Origin: JAKFDI01 sp036676235
GTDB lineage: Bacteria > Pseudomonadota > Gammaproteobacteria > Burkholderiales > Burkholderiaceae_C
Direction: 5' to 3'
DNA length: 64,000 nt
Assembly (NCBI GenBank): GCA_036676235.1
Contig: JAKFDI010000025.1
Location: 1-64,000 of the forward strand
The notes below the pieces were generated by a model. That model did not search any database. It saw only the letters and a program-made list of their open reading frames with translations, and was not told where the DNA came from. Each line of letters starts with the position of its first letter. Position 1 is the first letter of the stretch. Shown one piece after another: positions 49,990 through 58,788 of this stretch. Made by a program: the position numbers and the translations under genes.

Positions 49990-50769
49990 TCACTCCTGCG
50001 CGGCCTGGAGCCGGAACCGCACGCCGCCGATCGTCACGCCCTCGGCGTCGGTCGTGCAGCCGCGGTCCTTGGCAGCGGCGAGCACGATGCCCACGTCACG
50101 CACCTGCACGTCGATCCCGGCGAGTCCCTCGCCGCGGCCATCGGTGGCGGTGACGAAGCGCAAGGTGGCGTTGTCGAGCGCGATACGGTGTTCGTCGCCG
50201 TGCGCCGTGGCTTCGCGCTGCAGGATCTGCGCCCAGCGCGCCGCCAGCGCGGCCGGGTCGGCGCCTTGCAGGACCGCGCCGACGACGGCCTGCACGCGCT
50301 CCGTGCGGATGGCCGGCTGCCAGTGCGGGCCGGCCGGGCCGTAGGGGCCGTGCAGGTCGGCGCCGTGCTTCGTGGTGTTGATCTCGAGCAGCGCGCCGCC
50401 GGTGTCGCGCGGGTGCAGCTGCATGCCTTCGTAGTCGCCGAAGGCCAGCGGCGCGGCGATGCGCACGCCGATCTCGGCCACATGGCTGCGCCAGCGCGGC
50501 AGGGATTCGCTGTCGAGGATGACCATGTAGCCGCCGTCGCCCTTGCGGCGTTCGAGGTAGCGCTCGGCGGTGGTGCCTGCTGTCACCGGTGCCACGATCT
50601 CGACGAAGCTGGTGCCGAAGGGCAGCAGGGCGTTGTGCAGTCCGAACTGGCCGACCGCGGGGTCGCGGTGGCAGACCTCGACACCGAACACCGCCGACAG
50701 GTCGTCGACCACGGGTTCGAGCTGGGCCGCCACCAGGCAGAGCTGCCTGAGACGCAGGTACGTGGACAT
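49990..50769 (-). CDS. VOC superfamily protein, paralogue of the 7202 gene
   Basis: A 259-residue protein with the same two-half VOC layout as the gene at 7202: LRLRQLCLVAAQLEPVVDDLSAVFGVEVCHRD, FGTSFVEIVAPVTAGTTAERYLERRKGDGGYMVIL, LHPRDTGGALLEINTTKHG, and GIDVQVRDVGIVLAAAKDRG near the end. Start at 50769 with GGAGAC upstream. The first gene of the VOC-dehydrogenase pair, with a candidate GntR operator 44 bases upstream. It may isomerise or epimerise an acyl-CoA intermediate, by analogy with VOC epimerases; not proven. Confidence 0.8.
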   Translation of the reverse strand: MSTYLRLRQLCLVAAQLEPVVDDLSAVFGVEVCHRDPAVGQFGLHNALLPFGTSFVEIVAPVTAGTTAERYLERRKGDGGYMVILDSESLPRWRSHVAEIGVRIAAPLAFGDYEGMQLHPRDTGGALLEINTTKHGADLHGPYGPAGPHWQPAIRTERVQAVVGAVLQGADPAALAARWAQILQREATAHGDEHRIALDNATLRFVTATDGRGEGLAGIDVQVRDVGIVLAAAKDRGCTTDAEGVTIGGVRFRLQAAQE

Positions 50770-50812
50770 GGGTTGTCTCCTTGTTGACGCCGTGTGCCGG
50801 CACTCACGAATA

Positions 50813-50822
50813 TGATATAACA
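50813..50822. promoter_or_regulatory. Candidate GntR operator, site 2
   Basis: TGATATAACA (reverse complement TGTTATATCA, identical to site 1) in the 137-base gap between the divergent VOC-dehydrogenase and CoA-transferase operons. Surrounding bases GAATA...CAAA are shared with site 3. Confidence 0.55.
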
Positions 50823-50906
50823 AACACCATCTTGCGCAAGCGTAAGCACAAACGATAGGCCGCAGCGCCCGACCGCGAAACCTGCCGTGCACATCCGGAC
50901 CATGCC

Positions 50907-52067
50907 ATGACATCGCTTGAAGGCGTGAAAGTTCTCGACCTGTCGCGCTACATCGCCGGCCCGTACTGCGCGATGCTGCTGGGCGACATGGGCGCGGAGG
51001 TCGTGAAGATCGAGCCGCCGGGCGCGGGCGAGTACGCGCGCTGCGCACTGCCGGCCGTGGGCGGCACCAGCCTCTACACCTTCATCGTCAACCGCAACAA
51101 GAAGAGCGTGGCGCTCGACCTGCGCAGCGACGAGGGGCGGACGCTGCTGCGCGAGCTGGTGCAGGCGGCCGACGTGCTGGTGGAGAACTTCCGCCCCGGC
51201 ACGATGGAGGACATGGGCTTCGGCTGGGACGTGCTGCATGCGCTCAACCCGCGCCTGGTGATGGCGCGCATCTCGGGCTTCGGCCAGGATGGGCCGCTGG
51301 CGCACAAGCAGTGTTTCGACGGCGTGGCGCAAGCCATGAGCGGGCTGATGGACCTCACCGGGTCGGAGGACGGGCCGCCGACGATGATCGGCTCGTTCAT
51401 GGTCGACTACACGACCGGCATGTACGCGGCGATGGGCGTGCTCGCGGCCTTGAACTCGCGCCACGCGAGCGGCGTGGGGCAGGTGGTGGATGTGTCGCTG
51501 CTCGAATCGGCCACCTCGTTCCTGATGACGGCGATCCCCGAGCATGCGCTCTTCGGCACCACGATGACGCGCCGCGGGAGCCGCGACCGCTACGTGGCGC
51601 CGTCCAACACCTTCGAGGCCGGTGACGGCCGCTACGTGCTCATCGTCGGCGGCGACGACAACATGTTCCCGCGCCTTGTTCGTGCGATGGGCCGCGAGGA
51701 TCTGCTGGCCGATCCACGCTTCGCCACCATGGCCGACCGGCTGGCGCACACGGCCGAGATCGAGGCGGTGGTGGCGCAATGGATGAAGCAGCACGATGCC
51801 GATGCGCTGGTGGCCATGCTGGAGGCTGAAGGGCTGCCCTGCGCGAAGGTTGCCACCATCGACGAGGTGGCCCGCAGCGAGCAGTTGCGCCACCGGGGCC
51901 ACATCGTCGACATTCCGTTTGCCGGCCGCACGGTGCCGGTGCAGGGGGTGACCATGCATCTGTCCGACACGCCACTCACGGTGCGCCGCGCGATTCCGCA
52001 GGTGGGCGAGCACAACGCGGAGGTGTTGCGGGAGTGGCTGGGGCAGGGTGCAACACGTGCGGCATGA
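50907..52067 (+). CDS. CaiB/BaiF-type (class III) CoA-transferase
   Basis: A 386-residue enzyme moving CoA between acyl groups. The N-terminus LEGVKVLDLSRYIAGPYCAMLLGDMGAEVVKIE is diagnostic; VNRNKKSVALDLRSDEGR, VENFRPGTMEDMGFGWDVL and GFGQDGP follow. The catalytic aspartate is in GSFMVDYTTGMYAAMGVLAAL. Length is typical. It could activate the growth substrate without ATP. First gene of a plus-strand operon leading into the enoyl-CoA hydratase, SDR and second hydratase genes. Confidence 0.93.
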   Translation: MTSLEGVKVLDLSRYIAGPYCAMLLGDMGAEVVKIEPPGAGEYARCALPAVGGTSLYTFIVNRNKKSVALDLRSDEGRTLLRELVQAADVLVENFRPGTMEDMGFGWDVLHALNPRLVMARISGFGQDGPLAHKQCFDGVAQAMSGLMDLTGSEDGPPTMIGSFMVDYTTGMYAAMGVLAALNSRHASGVGQVVDVSLLESATSFLMTAIPEHALFGTTMTRRGSRDRYVAPSNTFEAGDGRYVLIVGGDDNMFPRLVRAMGREDLLADPRFATMADRLAHTAEIEAVVAQWMKQHDADALVAMLEAEGLPCAKVATIDEVARSEQLRHRGHIVDIPFAGRTVPVQGVTMHLSDTPLTVRRAIPQVGEHNAEVLREWLGQGATRAA

Positions 52068-52082
52068 GTACCTACACCCCGC

Positions 52083-52162
52083 CCCGTTCGCCCTGAGCCT
52101 GTCGAAGGGCCCGTGCATCCTGAGCCTGCCGAAGGACCTGAGCCTGTCGAAGGGCCTTGTGC
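52083..52162. repeat. Short CTGAGCCTGTCGAAGG repeats
   Basis: Three same-direction units (CCCTGAGCCTGTCGAAGGGC at 52091-52110, then two shortened ones up to 52155) between the CoA-transferase and hydratase genes. Confidence 0.8.
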
Positions 52163-52197
52163 AATCCGCTCATTCACCCCACACAGCGAGATAAGCG

Positions 52198-52989
52198 ATG
52201 ACCCAAGAACTGATCGAAACCCGCGACAACGGCGTCCTCACGCTCACCCTCAACCGCCCCGAGCGCCTGAACGCGCTCACGGTGCCGATGACCGAAGCCC
52301 TGCTCGACGCCTTGCGCCGCGCCGCCATCGACCATGAGGTGCGCGCCGTCGTGCTCACCGGTGCCGGCCGCGGCTTCTGCGCCGGCGGCGACGTGAAGGC
52401 GATGGCCGACGACACCGGCGAGCCGAAGACACTGGAGGCGCGCGCGCAGCAACTGCGCGAGCACATGGAATGCTCGCGCCTGCTGCACGAGATGCCCAAG
52501 CCGACGATCGCCGTCGCCCGCGGTGCGGTGGCCGGCGCCGGGCTGTCGCTCGCATTGGCCTGCGACCTGCTGATCGCGAGCGACACCCTCAAGCTCACCT
52601 CCGCCTTCGTCAAGGTCGGCTTGTCCGGCGACTTCGGCAGCACCTACTTCCTGACCAAGCTGCTCGGCCCGCGCGCCCGCGAGTTCGCACTGCTGTCGCC
52701 GGTGCTCAAGGCCGGCGAGGCACAGCAGCTCGGCCTTGTCTCGCGCGTGGTGCCCGATGCCGAACTCGATGCCGAAGGCCAAGCGCTCGCGCGCCGCTTG
52801 GCGGACGGGCCGACCATCACGCTCGGCCACATCAAGGCCAACCTCAATGCGGCGGAGCAGGGCTGCACGCTGGCGCAGGCGCTCGACCACGAGGCCATTC
52901 GCCACATCCGCTGCGGCATGACCGAAGACCATCTCGAAGCGGCGCGAGCCTTCGTCGAGAAGCGCACGCCCATCTTCCACAACCGCTGA
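52198..52989 (+). CDS. Enoyl-CoA hydratase/isomerase family protein 1
   Basis: A 263-residue crotonase-fold protein: VLTLTLNRPERLNALT, VVLTGAGRGFCAGGDVKAMAD (first oxyanion hole), AVARGAVAGAGLSLALACDLLIAS (second oxyanion hole with GAG), KVGLSGDFGSTYFLTKLLG. The position of one usual hydratase glutamate is taken by GDFG, seen in isomerase and hydrolase branches, so the reaction may differ from simple hydration. It follows the CoA-transferase gene after a repeat-filled gap. Confidence 0.9.
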   Translation: MTQELIETRDNGVLTLTLNRPERLNALTVPMTEALLDALRRAAIDHEVRAVVLTGAGRGFCAGGDVKAMADDTGEPKTLEARAQQLREHMECSRLLHEMPKPTIAVARGAVAGAGLSLALACDLLIASDTLKLTSAFVKVGLSGDFGSTYFLTKLLGPRAREFALLSPVLKAGEAQQLGLVSRVVPDAELDAEGQALARRLADGPTITLGHIKANLNAAEQGCTLAQALDHEAIRHIRCGMTEDHLEAARAFVEKRTPIFHNR

Positions 52990-53025
52990 ACGCACGCAAA
53001 CATCGCCACAACGCAGGAGACACCC

Positions 53026-53796
53026 ATGGACCGCTTCTCGCTCAAGAACAAGACCGCCATCGTCACCGGCTCCTCGCGCGGCATCGGCCGCGCCATTGCC
53101 GTGGCCTATGCCCGCGCCGGTGCGCGCGTGGTGATCACCAGCCGCAAGGCCGATGCTTGCCGCGCCGTCGTCGACCAGATCAAGACCGAAGGGCTGGAAG
53201 CGATGGCGATTCCCTGCAACATCTCCAGCAAGGAGCAGATCCATGCGCTGGTGGACCAGACCGAAGCCGCCTACGGGCCGGCCGACGTGCTGGTGTGCAA
53301 CGCGGCGGTGAACCCGTACTACGGACCGATGTCGGAAATTCCGGACGATGCGTTCGCCAAGGTGCTGGACGTGAACATCCGCTCCAACCTGTGGCTGGTC
53401 AACCGCGTGGCGCCGGGCATGGCCAAGCGCGGCGGCGGATCGGTGGTCATCATCAGCTCCATCGCCGGCCTCACGGGTTCGCGCGTGCTCGGCGCCTACG
53501 CCATCTCCAAGGCGGCCGACATGCAGCTCGCGCGCAACCTCGCGCTCGAATGGGGCAAGCAGGGCGTGCGCGCCAACTGCATCGCGCCGGGGCTGGTGAA
53601 AACCGATTTCGCCAAGGCGCTCTGGGACAACCCGGACACGCTGGCCGCGGCGCTGGCGTCGAGCCCGCTGAACATGATCGGAGAGCCGGAAGACATCGCC
53701 GGCGCGGCGCTGCTGCTGGGTTCGGACGCCGGGCGCTTCATCACCGGCACCACCCTCGTGGTGGACGGCGGCGCCACGGTGCGCGGCGAAGCCTGA
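53026..53796 (+). CDS. SDR-family oxidoreductase (3-hydroxyacyl-type)
   Basis: A 256-residue classical SDR: KTAIVTGSSRGIGRAIAVAYARAGA (TGxxxGIG), VCNAAVNP, the catalytic serine in IISSIAG, YAISK carrying Tyr and Lys, and CIAPGLVKTDFAKALW. All catalytic residues are present, unlike the SDR at 27930. AGGAGA lies upstream. Between two enoyl-CoA hydratase genes it would oxidise a hydroxyacyl-CoA. Confidence 0.92.
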   Translation: MDRFSLKNKTAIVTGSSRGIGRAIAVAYARAGARVVITSRKADACRAVVDQIKTEGLEAMAIPCNISSKEQIHALVDQTEAAYGPADVLVCNAAVNPYYGPMSEIPDDAFAKVLDVNIRSNLWLVNRVAPGMAKRGGGSVVIISSIAGLTGSRVLGAYAISKAADMQLARNLALEWGKQGVRANCIAPGLVKTDFAKALWDNPDTLAAALASSPLNMIGEPEDIAGAALLLGSDAGRFITGTTLVVDGGATVRGEA

Positions 53797-53814
53797 ACGA
53801 TCGAGGAGCTACGC

Positions 53815-54636
53815 ATGGACTGCCAGGAAATCCTTGTCGACACCGCCGAAGCGGTGTGCACTGTCACCCTCAACCGGCCCGACAAGCTCAACGCCTGGAC
53901 GGCACGCATGGAGTCGGAGTTCCGCCACGCGGTGGAGGCGGCCGCCGCCGATGCGAACGTGCGGGCCATCGTGGTGACGGGGGCGGGCCGCGGCTTCTGC
54001 TCGGGCGCCGACATGTCGATCCTCGAAGCGGGTGTGGCCGGCGGGGGCAAGACGGCCTCCGGCGCCGCACAGGCCGCTGCACCGGCACCCGCGGGATTGA
54101 ATGCCAACTACGCGCATCGCTTCAGCTACCTGCTGCAGGTGCCCAAGCCGATCTTTGTCGCCATCAACGGCCCGATCGCTGGCATCGGCCTGTGCATGGT
54201 GCTGTTCTGCGACTTCCGCTACATGGCCGAGGGCCAGAAGCTCACCACCGCCTTTGCCAAGCGCGGGCTGATCGCCGAGCACGGCGCCTCGTGGATGCTG
54301 CCGCGTCTGGTGGGGCTGACCAACGCACTCGACCTGCTGTACTCGGCGCGAACGGTGATGACGCAGGAAGCGGCGGCCATGGGCCTCGTGAAGTCGCTGC
54401 CGGCGCAGGGCGTGCGCGAAGCGGTGCAGGCCATCGCGCGCGAGATGACGCGCACGGCATCGCCGCGGTCCATCGGCGTGATCAAGCGGCAGGTCTTCGA
54501 CGGGCTGTTCCAGAGCCTCGATGAAGCCTGGAAGCGGGCCGACGCCGACATGGCGGCCTCGTTCGCCAGCGACGATTTCCGCGAAGGCGTGGCGCATTTC
54601 CTCGAAAAGCGCGAACCCGCCTTTACCGGGCGGTGA
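53815..54636 (+). CDS. Enoyl-CoA hydratase/isomerase family protein 2
   Basis: A 273-residue crotonase-fold protein: VCTVTLNRPDKLNAWT, VVTGAGRGFCSGADMSILEAG, AINGPIAGIGLCMVLFCDFRYMAE, FAKRGLIAEHGASWMLPRLVG (with the catalytic Glu in AEHG), and a C-terminal helix. An Ala/Gly-rich insert of about 20 residues follows ADMSIL. GAGGAG lies 8 bases upstream of the ATG, 18 bases after the SDR stop. Last structural gene before the GntR regulator. Confidence 0.92.
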   Translation: MDCQEILVDTAEAVCTVTLNRPDKLNAWTARMESEFRHAVEAAAADANVRAIVVTGAGRGFCSGADMSILEAGVAGGGKTASGAAQAAAPAPAGLNANYAHRFSYLLQVPKPIFVAINGPIAGIGLCMVLFCDFRYMAEGQKLTTAFAKRGLIAEHGASWMLPRLVGLTNALDLLYSARTVMTQEAAAMGLVKSLPAQGVREAVQAIAREMTRTASPRSIGVIKRQVFDGLFQSLDEAWKRADADMAASFASDDFREGVAHFLEKREPAFTGR

Positions 54637-54657
54637 CAGCTCGGCGATAAGGGAATA

Positions 54658-54667
54658 CGATATAACA
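54658..54667. promoter_or_regulatory. Candidate GntR operator, site 3
   Basis: CGATATAACA, one base different from site 2, 63 bases before the GntR start and framed by GGAAT...ATTCC. Placement suggests autoregulation. Confidence 0.55.
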
Positions 54668-54729
54668 AATTCCGGCCTGCAGGTGCAGGCCAGCCCGTGC
54701 GCCACGGGACAACACAGGAAGGCGACGAG

Positions 54730-55437
54730 ATGCAAGACACCCCCCTGGCGCGAGAAAGTCTCAATGGCCAAGCCTATGTGCGGCTGTGCCGCGACCTGAA
54801 GGCCGGCCGCTTCGCCCCCGGCGAGAAGCTCAAGCTGCGCGACCTGGCGCAGGAGATGGGCATCAGCCCGACGCCGGTGCGCGAGGCGCTGGCGCGGCTG
54901 ATCTCCGAGCAGGCGCTGGAGCAGGTGGGCCACCATTCGGTGCGCGTGCCGGTGCTGAGCGAAGAGCGCTTTCGCGAAGTGCGCGACCTGCGCATGACGC
55001 TGGAGGGCGAGGCCGCGGCCCGCGCGGCCTTGCGTGCGACCCCGCAGGACGTGAGCCGGCTCACCGAAAGCCATGAGCAGATGGCGGCCCACCGCGAGGC
55101 GGGCGACGACGCGGCTGCGCGGCTGGAGGCCGAGCGCTTCCACATGGAGGTGTACCGGCTTGCAGGCATGCCGGTGCTGCAGCGCATGGTCGAGAGCCTC
55201 TGGCTGCTGTGTGGGCCGCTGATGAAAGGCCTGGACACGCATGCGATGAGCCAGCCGCGCAAGCAGCATCCGCATCTGCTCGTGCTGCGCGGGTTGCGCC
55301 GGGCGGACGGCGAGTTGGCGCGGCAGGGCGTGCACGAGGAGATCGAGCGTACGGCTGCGCCGATCCTGGCGTACCTGCGGGAGCAGTCGGGCGTGGCGCC
55401 GGCGGGGCGTGCGCGGCGGGCGGCGGTGGTGGTGTAG
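54730..55437 (+). CDS. GntR-family regulator (FCD/FadR-type)
   Basis: A 235-residue regulator. The winged helix is at about residues 15-75 (YVRLCRDLKAGRFAPGEKLKLRDLAQEMGISPTPVREALARLISEQAL). An all-helical FCD ligand domain follows (FREVRDLRMTLEGEAAARAAL, FHMEVYRLAGMPVLQRMVESLWLL, HPHLLVLRGLRRADGELARQGVHEEIE) with the metal-type His residues. AGGAAGG lies upstream of the ATG; a GTG further upstream is less likely. It probably binds the TGTTATATCA elements and senses an acyl-CoA or acid of this pathway. Confidence 0.92.
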   Translation: MQDTPLARESLNGQAYVRLCRDLKAGRFAPGEKLKLRDLAQEMGISPTPVREALARLISEQALEQVGHHSVRVPVLSEERFREVRDLRMTLEGEAAARAALRATPQDVSRLTESHEQMAAHREAGDDAAARLEAERFHMEVYRLAGMPVLQRMVESLWLLCGPLMKGLDTHAMSQPRKQHPHLLVLRGLRRADGELARQGVHEEIERTAAPILAYLREQSGVAPAGRARRAAVVV

Positions 55438-55457
55438 GCGGCGCCGGTTCGTCGCAC

Positions 55458-55552
55458 ACGCCCCCTCACCCCAGCCCTCTCCCCCTGCGGGGGCGAGGGC
55501 TGGGGAGTTGCCCCCTCTCCCGCTTGCGGGAGAGGGTTGGGGTGAGGGTGCC
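55458..55552. repeat. CCCTCTCCC/GGGAGAGGG intergenic repeat, copy 2
   Basis: CCCCTCACCCCAGCCCTCTC, GGGGGCGAGGGCTGGGG, CCCCTCTCCCGCTTGCGGG and AGAGGGTTGGGGTGAGGG: same family as 10168-10305. It lies right after the GntR stop; the remaining 200 bases to the ligase hold no gene. Confidence 0.8.
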
Positions 55553-55753
55553 GCGCGCCAACTCGACCTCCATGAATCCACACGATCCATCTCCATGCCC
55601 AATTTTCATTGGGCCTCGATCGCGCTCAGGCTTACCGTTGCCTGCATGATCGAACGCGCGGCGAAGGGGTCGGCACAGGCTCCAGCGCCGCGAACGGCTT
55701 GACGGCGCAACGCGCTCCAGGCCGTCGGAGGGCCGACATGGAGACACGAGCGC

Positions 55754-57433
55754 ATGACGACCTACCGGCATGGGTGCCGACCGCTGCATGAGTACCTGCG
55801 CCTGCATGCCCGCGCGACGCCGCGCAAGCCGGCGCTCATCTGGTACGGCCGCCGCGTCACCTACGCCGAACTCGACGCGCTGAGCGACCGCTTCGCCCAA
55901 TGCCTGCACGAACGCGGCATCGGCCCGGGCGATGCGGTGATGCTGTTCATGCACAACTGCCCGCAGTACCTCGTGGCACACCTGGGCATCCAGAAGCTCG
56001 GTGCCGTGGTCAGCCCGTGCAACCCGCTGTGCAAGGCCTATGAATTCGGCCATCAGGCGCGCGAACTCGATGCGGCGGCCATCGTCGCCGGCGACGAGCT
56101 GATGGGCGTGGTCGAACTCTCCGGCGTGCTGCGAAGCGTCAAGCATGTGTTCGCCGTCGACTACGGCCGCATGCTGCCGCGGGTGCTGGCGATGGACGTG
56201 CCGGGCGAGGTGCGCATGCCCGGCGACGCGCGGCCACGGCTGCCGTCGTTCGCGATCGACTTCAATGCCGCCGTCGATGCCGCCGGCCCGCTGCAGGCGC
56301 GGCCGGCGATCGACATCGAGGACGTGGCGCTGATGGCCTACACCTCCGGCAGCACCGGCCTGCCGAAGGCCGCGATGCTGAGCCACCACAACGTGATCTT
56401 CAAGGCCGCCGTGAGCGCCGACGGATTCGCCCTCACGGCCGACGACGTGATGCTGTCGGACACGGCGCTGCACCACATCTCCGGCATGACGACCGGGCTC
56501 ACGGTTCCGATCTACGCCGGCGCGACGCTGGTGCTGCTGCATCGTTTCGACGGCGTGGCCGCGTTGCAGGCGATCGAGTCCTGCCGCGTGAGCTGGTGGT
56601 ACACCATGGCGCCGGGCCTGCCCTCGGCGATGGGTGCCGACGACGCACACACCTTCGACCTGTCGTCGCTGCGCACCACGGTGGCCACGAGCTTCGGCGT
56701 GCAGCTCACCGAGCCGCTGGCGCAGCGCTGGAGCCGCTTCGCCCATGGTTGCCTCGTGTACGAAGCCGGCTACGGCCTGAGCGAGACGCATACCTGCGAC
56801 ACGCTGATGCCGCGCGACGCCATCAAGTGGGGCACCAACGGCAAGCCGGTGCCGGGGGTGGAGGTGCGCATCGTCGATACCGACGACGGCGGCGACCTGC
56901 CCTGCGGCGAACGCGGCGAGATCCTGCTGCGCGGCCCGGCCGCGTTCAAGGGCTACTGGCGCCGCCCCGAGGCCACGGCCGAAGCGGTGTGCACCGGCGG
57001 CTGGGTGCGCACCGGCGACATCGGCGTGATCGACGACGAGGGCTACCTCACCTTCCTCGGCCGCGTGAAGGAAATGATCAAGGTCTGGAGCTGGAGCGTG
57101 TTTCCCGAGGAGGTGGAAGCCATCCTCGCCACGCACCCGGACGTGCGCCAGGTGGCGGTGGTCGGCTGCCCCGACCCGAACCGCGGCGAAGCGCTGCAGG
57201 CCTACGTGGTGCTCAGCGCCGCGGCGGCCGCGCGGGCCATGCTGAGCAGCGGGCACAAGGCCGAAGACCAGATCATCGAGTGGTGCCTCAAGCACATGGC
57301 GCACTACAAGGTGCCGCGCAGCGTGTTCCTGCGCCACGGCCTGCCGGTCAGCGGCTCGGGGAAGCTGCTGCGGCGGATGTTGCGGGAACCGGTGGCGGGT
57401 ACGCCGGCGGGGTTGCGCGCGGCGTATCGCTGA
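55754..57433 (+). CDS. AMP-dependent acyl-CoA synthetase/ligase 2
   Basis: A 559-residue ANL enzyme, paralogue of the ligase at 19608. It has PLHEYLRLHARATPRKPALIWYGRRVTYAELDAL, AYTSGSTGLPKAAMLS (P-loop), YGLSETHTCDTLMP, GWVRTGDIGVIDDEGYLTFLGRVKEMIKVWSWSVFPEEVEAIL (hinge) and SGSGKLLRRMLR with the catalytic lysine. About 20 residues longer than its paralogue at the C-terminus. No other gene shares its transcript on this strand. Acid specificity not predictable. Confidence 0.93.
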   Translation: MTTYRHGCRPLHEYLRLHARATPRKPALIWYGRRVTYAELDALSDRFAQCLHERGIGPGDAVMLFMHNCPQYLVAHLGIQKLGAVVSPCNPLCKAYEFGHQARELDAAAIVAGDELMGVVELSGVLRSVKHVFAVDYGRMLPRVLAMDVPGEVRMPGDARPRLPSFAIDFNAAVDAAGPLQARPAIDIEDVALMAYTSGSTGLPKAAMLSHHNVIFKAAVSADGFALTADDVMLSDTALHHISGMTTGLTVPIYAGATLVLLHRFDGVAALQAIESCRVSWWYTMAPGLPSAMGADDAHTFDLSSLRTTVATSFGVQLTEPLAQRWSRFAHGCLVYEAGYGLSETHTCDTLMPRDAIKWGTNGKPVPGVEVRIVDTDDGGDLPCGERGEILLRGPAAFKGYWRRPEATAEAVCTGGWVRTGDIGVIDDEGYLTFLGRVKEMIKVWSWSVFPEEVEAILATHPDVRQVAVVGCPDPNRGEALQAYVVLSAAAAARAMLSSGHKAEDQIIEWCLKHMAHYKVPRSVFLRHGLPVSGSGKLLRRMLREPVAGTPAGLRAAYR

Positions 57434-57466
57434 GAGCAACGGGCGCGATCAAGTGGACGCCGCGGG

Positions 57467-57535
57467 TCCGGCTTTGCCGGCCCGCCAGCGGCTGCCCCCT
57501 TGAGGGGGCGCGCGAAGCGCGTAGGGGGTGGTTCA
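57467..57535. repeat. GC-rich palindromic repeat, copy 2
   Basis: CCCCCTTGAGGGGG plus CGCGCGAAGCGCG, matching 4074-4142 over about 65 bases including the preceding TCCGGCT(C/T)TGCCGG. It touches the stop of the minus-strand dehydrogenase and lies between convergent genes. Confidence 0.8.
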
Positions 57536-58759
57536 TCCTGCCGCCCGATACCCCGCCAACTCATGCTTCGCAATCGCATTGCGATGCACCTCGTCCGGCC
57601 CGTCCGCCACGCGCAGATGCCGCGCATAGGCATAGAACGAAGTCAGCAGCGTGTCCTGGCTGAGGCCCGCCGCGCCAAAGGCCTGCATGGCGTCGTCGAT
57701 CACCTGCACGCAGTTGTTCGGCGCCAGCACCTTGATCATCGCGATCTCCTTGGCCGCGACCTTGTTGCCCACCGTGTCCATGCGCGCCGCCGTTCGCAGC
57801 ACCATCCAGCGCGTCTGGTCGATGAGCATGCGCGCGTTGGCGATGCGCTCGCGCCACACGCCCTGGTCGGCCAGCGGCTTGTGAAAGGCCACGCGCGAGA
57901 CGACGCGCTGGCACATCATCTCCAGCGCCGCCTCGGCCATGCCGATCATGCGCATGCAGTGGTGGATGCGCCCCGGCCCGAGCCGGCCCTGCGCGATCTC
58001 GAAGCCGCGGCCCTCGCCGAGCAGCATGTTGGAAGCCGGTACGCGCACGTTCTCGAACAGCACCTCGGGGTGGCCGAAAGGCGGGTCGAGCACGCCGAGC
58101 AGCGCCATGTCGCGCACCAGCGTCACGCCCGGCGTGTTCTTGGGCACCAGGATCATCGACTGCTGCTTGTGGCGATCGGCGTTGTCCGGGTCGGTCTTGC
58201 CCATCAGCACGAAGATTTCGCAGCGCTCGTTCATCGCGCCGGTGATGTACCACTTGCGGCCGTTGATGACGTAGTCGCCGCCGTCGCGGCGGATGCTGCA
58301 CTCGATGTTGGTCGCGTCCGATGACGCCACTGCCGGCTCCGTCATCGCGAACGACGAGCGGATCTCGCCGCGCAGCATCGGTGTGAGCCAGCGCTCCTGC
58401 TGCGCCTTCGTGCCGTAGCGCGCCAGCACTTCCATGTTGCCGGTGTCGGGCGCGTTGCAGTTGAAGGCCTCGGCGCACCAGTAGCGGCGGCCCATGATCT
58501 CGCACAGCGGCGCGTACTCGAGGTTGGTGAGCCCGGCGCCGTGTTCGTCGTCGGGCAGGAACAGGTTCCACAGGCCCGCGGCACGCGCCTTCTCCTTCAG
58601 CTCCTCCATCAGCGGCACGGTCGCGTAGGGCCGGCCGTCGCGGGCGTTGTGCGCCAGCTCCTGCTCGCGGCGCTTCTCGTTCGGGTAGATGTGGTCGTCC
58701 ATGAACTGCAGCAGCTTGCTGCGCAGTGCTTCGACCTTGGGTGTGTACTCGAAATCCAT
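57533..58759 (-). CDS. Acyl-CoA dehydrogenase (ACAD11-like, 408 aa)
   Basis: A dehydrogenase of a different subgroup from the other three: MDFEYTPKVEALRSKLLQFMDDHIYPNE, GLTNLEYAPLCEIMGRRYWCAEAFNCNAPDTGNMEVLARYG, SSFAMTEPAVASSDATNIE (flavin), INGRKWYITGAMNERCEIFVLMG, VPASNMLLGEGRGFEIAQGRLGPGRIHHCMR and the end RVADGPDEVHRNAIAKHEL. This pattern is that of ACAD10/11-type enzymes. In animals that domain is fused to an APH-like kinase, and a kinase of that type is encoded at 7990. It forms a pair with the MaoC gene 29 bases upstream. Confidence 0.93.
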   Translation of the reverse strand: MDFEYTPKVEALRSKLLQFMDDHIYPNEKRREQELAHNARDGRPYATVPLMEELKEKARAAGLWNLFLPDDEHGAGLTNLEYAPLCEIMGRRYWCAEAFNCNAPDTGNMEVLARYGTKAQQERWLTPMLRGEIRSSFAMTEPAVASSDATNIECSIRRDGGDYVINGRKWYITGAMNERCEIFVLMGKTDPDNADRHKQQSMILVPKNTPGVTLVRDMALLGVLDPPFGHPEVLFENVRVPASNMLLGEGRGFEIAQGRLGPGRIHHCMRMIGMAEAALEMMCQRVVSRVAFHKPLADQGVWRERIANARMLIDQTRWMVLRTAARMDTVGNKVAAKEIAMIKVLAPNNCVQVIDDAMQAFGAAGLSQDTLLTSFYAYARHLRVADGPDEVHRNAIAKHELAGYRAAG

Positions 58760-58788
58760 GGGTCGCTCCTTGTTGAATCGGTGGAAGC

